Below are positions 55,029 through 61,096 of a stretch of 64,000 bases of DNA, piece after piece. The position numbers and the translations under genes were made by a program. The stretch's first letter is position 1. Every line of letters begins with the position of its first letter. The notes under the pieces were generated by a model. The model had not been told where the DNA came from. It was given only the letters and a program-made list of their open reading frames with translations, and did no database searches. The DNA is from Achromobacter anxifer (lineage in GTDB: Bacteria > Pseudomonadota > Gammaproteobacteria > Burkholderiales > Burkholderiaceae_B): positions 102,644-166,643 of the forward strand of contig NZ_CAHLAR010000013.1 of assembly GCF_903652925.1 (NCBI RefSeq). The letters are read 5' to 3'.

Positions 55029-56522
55029 ATGGCTTCGTTTTTGCTCAAAAGCACGACTTCGGTTCTTGCCCTGGCATTCGTTCCTGCGGCATTTGCACAG
55101 TCAGCGGCTCCCGCCGCCGGACAACCTGGGGTTACGCTGAACCAGATCGTCGAACAGACCTTGCTCAGCAACCCGGAAATCCAGGCGAAATACCATGACT
55201 TCCAGGCTTCGCTGGAAGGCCAGGCTGTTGCCCGCGGAGCGTTCTTCCCGCAAATCAACGCGCAAGGCTATGTGGGTCGCGAGTACCGCAACAATGTGCC
55301 CGGCGTGGGTTCGCAGAGCTGGAGCCGCCCTGGCTATAGCGTCGAGCTGCGCCAGCTGATTTTCGACGGCTTCCGCACGAGCAACGACGTCAAGCAAGCA
55401 GGCTTCGACAAGCTGGCCCGTTTCTATGACCTGTTGGCAACCAGCGACAACACGGCCCTTTCCGCCGTGCAGGCCTACATCGACCTGCAGCGCTATCGCG
55501 ACATGGAATTGCTGGCCCGCCAGAATTACTCCCTGCACGAAGAAACGCTCAAGCAGATTGGCGAACGCGCCGATTCCGGCGTGGGCCGCCGCGTCGACCT
55601 GGAACAGGCCGGCGGGCGCCTGGCGCTGGCCCAGACCAACCTGATGACCGAGACCGCCAACCTGCTGGACGTGCAGCAGCGCTTCCAGCGCGTCACGGGC
55701 GCCCTGCCTCCCGAATCGATGCAGCCGACGCCGGATATCACCAGCAAGCTGCCCGCCAAGCCGGCCGACTTCAACGAATCGCTGCGCCGCAACCCCAGCT
55801 TCCTGTCCAAGCAGGCTGGCCTGCAGGCCGCGCAAGCCGGCGTCGCCTCGTCCAAGGGCGCGTTCTCGCCCAAGTTCGAGTTCGTCGCGTCCACCGGTCG
55901 CGACCAGAACGACCCCACGCCGCAGAACCGCGACATCCAGAGCTCCAGCGTCCAGGTCGTCATGAGCTACAACCTGTACCGCGGCGGCTCCGATTCCGCC
56001 CGCGTGCGCCAGACCTCCGCGCAGTCCTATGCCGCGCGCGACATCCGCGACTACACCTGCCGCAACGTGCAGCAGGACCTGGCCGTGGCCTGGAACAACG
56101 TCGCCAGCCTGAGCCAGAAGCTGCCGTTCCTGCGCGACCACGAAGTCGCCACCACCAAGGTGCGCGAAGCCTATCGCCAGCAGTTCCAGATCGGCCAGCG
56201 TTCGCTGCTGGACCTGCTGGACACCGAAAACGAATTGTTCGAATCGCGCCGCGCCCTGACCAACGCGCTGTATGACCTGCAACTCGCGCAATACCGCTGG
56301 CTGGCCCTGTCGCACGCGCTGCTGCCGGCGCTGTCGCTGCAGCCCGCGCGCAACGAAATGCCCGAGGAAAACGGCAAGCTGGAAGTCTCCGACGAAGTGA
56401 TCAAGCTGTGCAATTCGACGGTCCCCGACTCGGCCCGCCTGGCGCCCGTGCGCGTGCAATACAACGAAGGCAATCTGCCGCCCACGTTCATCCCGGTAAA
56501 CTCGCCCAAGGCCAAACCCTAG
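55029..56522 (+). CDS. TolC-family outer membrane protein of a type I secretion system
   Basis: A 497-residue outer membrane factor with a Sec signal peptide (about residues 1-23, ending AFAQ). The two OEP halves follow (about 35-240 and 250-445), with VTLNQIVEQTLLSNPEIQAKYH and the second-half QFQIGQRSLLDLLDTENELF motif typical of TolC and LapE/AggA proteins. A roughly 50-residue C-terminal extension after the second half is of unknown use. It forms the outer membrane channel for the adhesin encoded at 61097 and starts the operon. Confidence 0.93.
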   Translation: MASFLLKSTTSVLALAFVPAAFAQSAAPAAGQPGVTLNQIVEQTLLSNPEIQAKYHDFQASLEGQAVARGAFFPQINAQGYVGREYRNNVPGVGSQSWSRPGYSVELRQLIFDGFRTSNDVKQAGFDKLARFYDLLATSDNTALSAVQAYIDLQRYRDMELLARQNYSLHEETLKQIGERADSGVGRRVDLEQAGGRLALAQTNLMTETANLLDVQQRFQRVTGALPPESMQPTPDITSKLPAKPADFNESLRRNPSFLSKQAGLQAAQAGVASSKGAFSPKFEFVASTGRDQNDPTPQNRDIQSSSVQVVMSYNLYRGGSDSARVRQTSAQSYAARDIRDYTCRNVQQDLAVAWNNVASLSQKLPFLRDHEVATTKVREAYRQQFQIGQRSLLDLLDTENELFESRRALTNALYDLQLAQYRWLALSHALLPALSLQPARNEMPEENGKLEVSDEVIKLCNSTVPDSARLAPVRVQYNEGNLPPTFIPVNSPKAKP

Positions 56523-56545
56523 GTGCCGAAACGCAAGGAGACCAG

Positions 56546-56758
56546 ATGAAGAACCAGGGCAACGACTTCTCACAACTGGACGCGGACTTTGTCCGCGTCC
56601 TGGAAGACTTGATCGACGCGCTGATAGCCAATGGCACCTTGCGTATGACCGACCTGCCTATACAGGCTCAACAAAAGCTGACCCAGCGCAAGCAGCAGCG
56701 CGCGCGCCTCTCTGAACACCTGGACCTGCTGGATGACGAAGATGGACAAGTTATCTGA
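56546..56758 (+). CDS. 70-residue protein of unknown function in the secretion operon
   Basis: A small, helical, charged protein (QLDADFVRVLEDLIDALI, TLRMTDLPIQAQQKL) with no signal peptide or membrane segment. AAGGAG lies five bases ahead of the ATG, a strong site. Its last codons overlap the exporter gene by 26 bases, so the two are translationally coupled. I do not recognise the family; it could be an accessory or regulatory factor for secretion. Confidence 0.8.
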   Translation: MKNQGNDFSQLDADFVRVLEDLIDALIANGTLRMTDLPIQAQQKLTQRKQQRARLSEHLDLLDDEDGQVI

Positions 56759-58907
56759 AATGGCGGCCCGGGAGTGGCGCGCGGATGCGCGCGCCGCGCA
56801 CGACGATCCGCTGCTGGACTGCCTGGTTGAAATCACCCGGCTGCATGGCGTAACCGCAACGGCCCAGGCGCTGTCCGCAGGCTTGCCGCTGGAAGAACAC
56901 AGGCTGACCCCGGCCCTGCTGCCGCGAGCCGCCGCTCGCGCGCAACTGTCCGCGCGCGTGGTCAAGCGCTCGCTGGACAGCATCTCGCAGGACCTGCTGC
57001 CCGCGATCCTGCTGCTCAACGGCGAACGCGCCTGCCTGCTGCTGAAGAAGGACGGCGACACCTACGTTGTCAGTCACCCCGAACTCGGCGGCAGCTCGAT
57101 GGACATGAGCGCCGCGGAGCTGTCGGCGCAGTACACCGGGCTGGTGTGCTTCGTGCGCCCGCAGTTCCGCTTCGACGCGCGCGCGCCCGAAGTCGCCAAG
57201 GTGCGCGAGCGCCATTGGTTCTGGGCCGCCATCATGGAAAACCGGCGCCTGTACCGCGATGCGCTGATCGCCGCCCTGCTGATCAATCTCTTCGCAATGG
57301 CGATGCCGCTGTTCACCATGAACGTGTATGACCGCGTCGTGCCGAACAACGCGATCGAAACGCTCTGGGTGCTGGCCATCGGCATTACCCTGGTCGTGAT
57401 CTTCAACACGATCCTCAGCACTGCGCGGTCCCACGTGGTGGACAGCGCCAGCAAGCGGGTCGACGTGCGCCTGTCGGCGCAGATCATGGAACGCGTGCTG
57501 GACCTGCGCCTCGAAGGCCGGCCGGTTTCGGTGGGATCCTTCGCCGCCAACCTGCGCTCGTTCGAATCCATCCGCGACTTCATCGCGTCGGCCACCATCA
57601 CCACATTGGTCGACCTGCCCTTCATCGTTCTTTTCCTGCTGGCCCTGGCCTGGATCTCGCCCTGGATGATCCTGCCGCCGCTGGTCGCGATCGTGCTGAT
57701 CCTGCTGGCGTCGCTTGCCGCGCAGGCTCGCATGGAATCGCTGACGATGGCTTCGTTCCAGGCGGCATCGCAACGCAACGCGACCCTGGTCGAAGCGCTG
57801 ACCGGCCTGGAATCCGTCAAGACCCTCAACGCCCAGGGGTCGATCCAGCGCAACTGGGAACGCGCCACCGAATACATCGCCATGACCGGCGGCAAGCTGA
57901 AGCTGATCTCGTCGTCGACGGTCGGCTTCGTGCAGGCCATCCAGCAGCTGGTGTCGATCTCGGTCGTGGTCATCGGCGTCTACCAGGCGCAGGAATCCGC
58001 CATTTCCATGGGCGGCATCATTGCCGCGTCCATGATCGCGGGCCGCTGCCTGGCCCCTCTCGGACAGGTCGCCGGCCTGCTGATGCAGTACCAGAACGCG
58101 CGCACCTCGCTGGGCTCGATCGACAACTACATGAAGCTGCCGGTCGAACGGCCGGCCGAAGCCGAGTTCCTGCATCGCCCTGTCTTCCATGGCGGCATCG
58201 AATTCCGCGATGTGACTTTCGCCTACCCCGGCAGCAGCCAACCCGTGCTGAAAAAGGTGTCGTTCAAGCTGAAGCCCGGCGAAAAGGTCGGCATCATCGG
58301 CCGCATCGGCTCTGGCAAGACCACGCTGGAAAAGCTGGCGCTGGCGCTGTATCAGCCCACCGAAGGCGCCGTCCTGCTGGATGGCGTCGACGTGCGCCAG
58401 ATCGATCCGGCCGACGTGCGCCGCGCCATCGGCCACGTGCCCCAGGATCCGCTGCTGTTCTATGGCAGCCTGAAGCACAACCTGGCGATGGGCGCGCCCT
58501 ACGCCGACGATGCCAGCATCCTGGCTGCCGCCAACATGGCCGGCGTCACCGATTTCGCCAATCTCCACCCTGACGGGTTCGACATGGTGATCGGCGAGCG
58601 CGGCGAATCGCTGTCAGGCGGGCAACGCCAGTCGGTGGCGGTAGCCCGCGCCCTGATCAACGATCCGCCCATCCTGCTGCTGGACGAACCCAGCAGCAAC
58701 ATGGACCACCAAAGCGAAGCGCAGCTGCGCAAGCGCCTGGGAGAAGCCAGCGCCACCAAGACCATTCTGCTGGTCACGCACCGCACCGCCCTGCTCGACC
58801 TGGTCGACCGGCTGATCGTGATCGACAACGGCCACATCGTGGCCGACGGTCCCAAGGAACAAGTGGTCGAAGCACTGCGTCAAGGACGCGTCGGACGCGG
58901 AAGCTGA
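56733..58907 (+). CDS. type I secretion ABC transporter, LapB-like
   Basis: A 724-residue exporter. An N-terminal peptidase C39-like domain (about residues 24-140, DPLLDCLVEITRLHG) lacks the full protease active site, as in RTX and LapB exporters, where it only docks substrate. Six membrane helices follow (about 175-440) and then the ATPase domain with Walker A GRIGSGKTT near 523, signature LSGGQRQS and Walker B LLLDEPSSNMD. It drives adhesin export with the HlyD-like and TolC-like partners. Met4 (56742) is an alternative start. Confidence 0.94.
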   Translation: MTKMDKLSEMAAREWRADARAAHDDPLLDCLVEITRLHGVTATAQALSAGLPLEEHRLTPALLPRAAARAQLSARVVKRSLDSISQDLLPAILLLNGERACLLLKKDGDTYVVSHPELGGSSMDMSAAELSAQYTGLVCFVRPQFRFDARAPEVAKVRERHWFWAAIMENRRLYRDALIAALLINLFAMAMPLFTMNVYDRVVPNNAIETLWVLAIGITLVVIFNTILSTARSHVVDSASKRVDVRLSAQIMERVLDLRLEGRPVSVGSFAANLRSFESIRDFIASATITTLVDLPFIVLFLLALAWISPWMILPPLVAIVLILLASLAAQARMESLTMASFQAASQRNATLVEALTGLESVKTLNAQGSIQRNWERATEYIAMTGGKLKLISSSTVGFVQAIQQLVSISVVVIGVYQAQESAISMGGIIAASMIAGRCLAPLGQVAGLLMQYQNARTSLGSIDNYMKLPVERPAEAEFLHRPVFHGGIEFRDVTFAYPGSSQPVLKKVSFKLKPGEKVGIIGRIGSGKTTLEKLALALYQPTEGAVLLDGVDVRQIDPADVRRAIGHVPQDPLLFYGSLKHNLAMGAPYADDASILAAANMAGVTDFANLHPDGFDMVIGERGESLSGGQRQSVAVARALINDPPILLLDEPSSNMDHQSEAQLRKRLGEASATKTILLVTHRTALLDLVDRLIVIDNGHIVADGPKEQVVEALRQGRVGRGS

Positions 58908-58914
58908 GAAAAGC

Positions 58915-60336
58915 ATGCTGAACAATCCCGGCGAAACCAGGCACGGCCTGTTTGGAACCCTGTGGCGCAAGCTGCGCGGCGTCTTCGTATTCTTCTTCGA
59001 CCGCCTGCTCGACGGCGCCGAAAAGGGCAAGCCGCAGCAGCGCTCCGACTACGTCGGCAACGCCGAATGGGTCATACACGAATCCCAGGCGCGCGGCTCG
59101 CGCATCCTGCTGTGGGTCAGCCTGCTGGCCGTCGGCGGACTGCTCTTCTGGGCGGGCACCGGCAGCATCGACGAAGTCGTGCGGGGCGAAGGCAAGGTCG
59201 TGCCGTCGCGGCAGGTGCAGATCATCCAGAGCCTGGACGGCGGCATCGTGGAGGAAATCCTGGTGCGGCCGGGACAGGAAGTCGAAGCCGGTGAAGTCCT
59301 GCTGAAGATCGACTCCACCCGCTTCGCCTCCTCCCTGGGCGAAAACAACGCCGAATATCTGTCCCTGCTCGCCAAGGCGGCCCGCCTGCAGGCGCTGGCC
59401 ACCGGCGAGCCCTTCGTCGCGCCGGAAGAAGTGCTGTCGCAGGCCCCGGGCCTGGCGGAAATGGAACGCAATGCCTGGCAGGCGCGTACCACCGAATTGA
59501 ACGCCACGGTCAACGTCGCCCGCGAACAGCTCAAGCAACGCCAGGAAGACCTGCGCGAAACCATCGCCAAGCGCGACCAGGCTGCGGCCAGCTGCAGCCT
59601 GACCTCGCGCGAGCTGCAGGTGACCCGTCCGCTGCTCAAGAGCGGCGCCGTGTCCGAGGTCGACCTGCTGCGCCTGCAGCGAGACGTGGCCCGCTATTGC
59701 GGCGAACAGAAAGGCGCCGAAGCCCAGATCGACCGCTTCCAGGCCTCCATCAAGGAAGCCGAGAGCAAGCTCCAGGAAGCCGAGCTGAACATCCGCAACC
59801 AGGCCCGCAGCGAACTCTCGGAAACCAACACCAAGCTGGCGACCCTGCGCCAGGGCAAGCTGGCGCTGGCCGACCGTGTGAAGCTGGCCGAGGTCCGCGC
59901 GCCCGTGCGCGGCACCGTCAAGACGCTGTTCAACAACACCGTCGGCGGCGTGGTGCAGCCGGGCAAGGACATCATCGAGATCGTGCCCAAGGACGACACG
60001 CTGCTGCTCGAAGTCCGCATCCAGCCGCGCGACATCGGCTTCCTGCACGCCGACCAGAAGGCGGAAGTGAAATTCACGGCCTACGACTTCGCCATCTACG
60101 GCGGGCTGGAAGGCAAGGTGGAACAGATCGGCGCGGACACCGTGACCGACGAAAAAGGCAATTCCTACTATGTGGTGCGGGTCCGCACGGACCGCAGCAC
60201 CGTAGGCGACAAACTGTTGCCCATCATCCCCGGGATGGTGGCGGAGGTTCATATCCTGACTGGCAAGCGCACGGTGCTGCAGTACCTGCTCAAGCCCATA
60301 CTGCGCGCCAAGGCGAATGCCTTTACCGAACGATAA
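58915..60336 (+). CDS. HlyD-family membrane fusion protein of type I secretion
   Basis: A 473-residue adaptor: a cytoplasmic N-terminus, one membrane helix at about 64-83, a biotinyl-lipoyl-like segment (IIQSLDGGIVEEILVRPGQEV, about 104-124), a long periplasmic coiled coil (about 190-330) and the C-terminal barrel (VRAPVRGTVKTLFNNTVGGVV). It links the inner membrane exporter with the TolC-like channel. It starts seven bases after the exporter gene. Confidence 0.94.
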   Translation: MLNNPGETRHGLFGTLWRKLRGVFVFFFDRLLDGAEKGKPQQRSDYVGNAEWVIHESQARGSRILLWVSLLAVGGLLFWAGTGSIDEVVRGEGKVVPSRQVQIIQSLDGGIVEEILVRPGQEVEAGEVLLKIDSTRFASSLGENNAEYLSLLAKAARLQALATGEPFVAPEEVLSQAPGLAEMERNAWQARTTELNATVNVAREQLKQRQEDLRETIAKRDQAAASCSLTSRELQVTRPLLKSGAVSEVDLLRLQRDVARYCGEQKGAEAQIDRFQASIKEAESKLQEAELNIRNQARSELSETNTKLATLRQGKLALADRVKLAEVRAPVRGTVKTLFNNTVGGVVQPGKDIIEIVPKDDTLLLEVRIQPRDIGFLHADQKAEVKFTAYDFAIYGGLEGKVEQIGADTVTDEKGNSYYVVRVRTDRSTVGDKLLPIIPGMVAEVHILTGKRTVLQYLLKPILRAKANAFTER

Positions 60337-60355
60337 AGGAGGGCTGCAAGGCTTT

Positions 60356-61012
60356 ATGAAACCCGTTCCTGTCCTGTTGATTACGCACGACGACCTGTTG
60401 TGGCAGCATTGGCGCGGCCTGGACCCGGCGCGCTGGCTTGCCGCGCGCGGGCGCAGCCTGGCCGACCTGCAGCGCTGGCGCGAGCAGGGCCGCAAGCTGG
60501 CGGTACTCGATGCAGACCTGCCGCGGCTGCCGTCCTGGCAGGACCCCATCTGGGCCGCGACCCTGGCCGACATGCAGATGGTTGTCGCCAGCCCCAGTCC
60601 GAATGACGAACAAGGCACCCGGGTGCTGGGCGCCGGCGCTCACGGATACTGCCATGGCTATGCCACGGCGGCCGCGCTGTCGCAGGCCCTGGAAGTGGTC
60701 TCCTCCGGCGGCATCTGGATGGGCCGCTCCCTGGTGTCGCGGCTGCTCAAACTGGTCGCCGAACGCGCCCAGGACGCGCAGCCCTGGGATGGCGGCGTCC
60801 TGACCGACCGCGAGATCACCGTCGCCCGCTACGCCTCCAGCGGCGAAGCCAACGCGCAGATCGCCGAAGCGTTGGGCATTACCGAACGCACGGTCAAGGC
60901 CCATCTGTCCGCCGTCTTCGAAAAGCTGGGGGTCACCGACCGCCTGCAACTCGCCCTGCTCGTGCACGGCATTTCCGCTCCCGCCGACGCCAAAATCAAA
61001 ATTACTTCCTGA
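60356..61012 (+). CDS. LuxR-family DNA-binding regulator inside the secretion operon
   Basis: A 218-residue protein. The C-terminal third (about 150-215) is a LuxR helix-turn-helix (LTDREITVARYASSGEANAQIA, ERTVKAHLSAVFEKLGVTDRLQ). The N-terminal part is receiver-like (VPVLLITHDD, KLAVLDADLPRLP) with a candidate Asp, but the match is weak, so phosphorylation is uncertain. GGAGG lies 13 bases ahead of this ATG; the ATG at 60317 would overlap hlyD. It lies between the secretion genes and the adhesin gene, which it may regulate. Confidence 0.82.
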   Translation: MKPVPVLLITHDDLLWQHWRGLDPARWLAARGRSLADLQRWREQGRKLAVLDADLPRLPSWQDPIWAATLADMQMVVASPSPNDEQGTRVLGAGAHGYCHGYATAAALSQALEVVSSGGIWMGRSLVSRLLKLVAERAQDAQPWDGGVLTDREITVARYASSGEANAQIAEALGITERTVKAHLSAVFEKLGVTDRLQLALLVHGISAPADAKIKITS

Positions 61013-61096
61013 TACTGTCCTTGAGGACAATATCCCGCGCCGGCGGCGCAATCTAGTATCTGGCCATCTTGGATAACTCCCTGAAACGGAACCAAC

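Noticed and set aside
56733-57160. Active C39 peptidase domain in the exporter
   Set aside because: The N-terminal domain aligns by position, but the catalytic Cys-His-Asp arrangement of C39 peptidases is not recognisable, as in RTX exporters.
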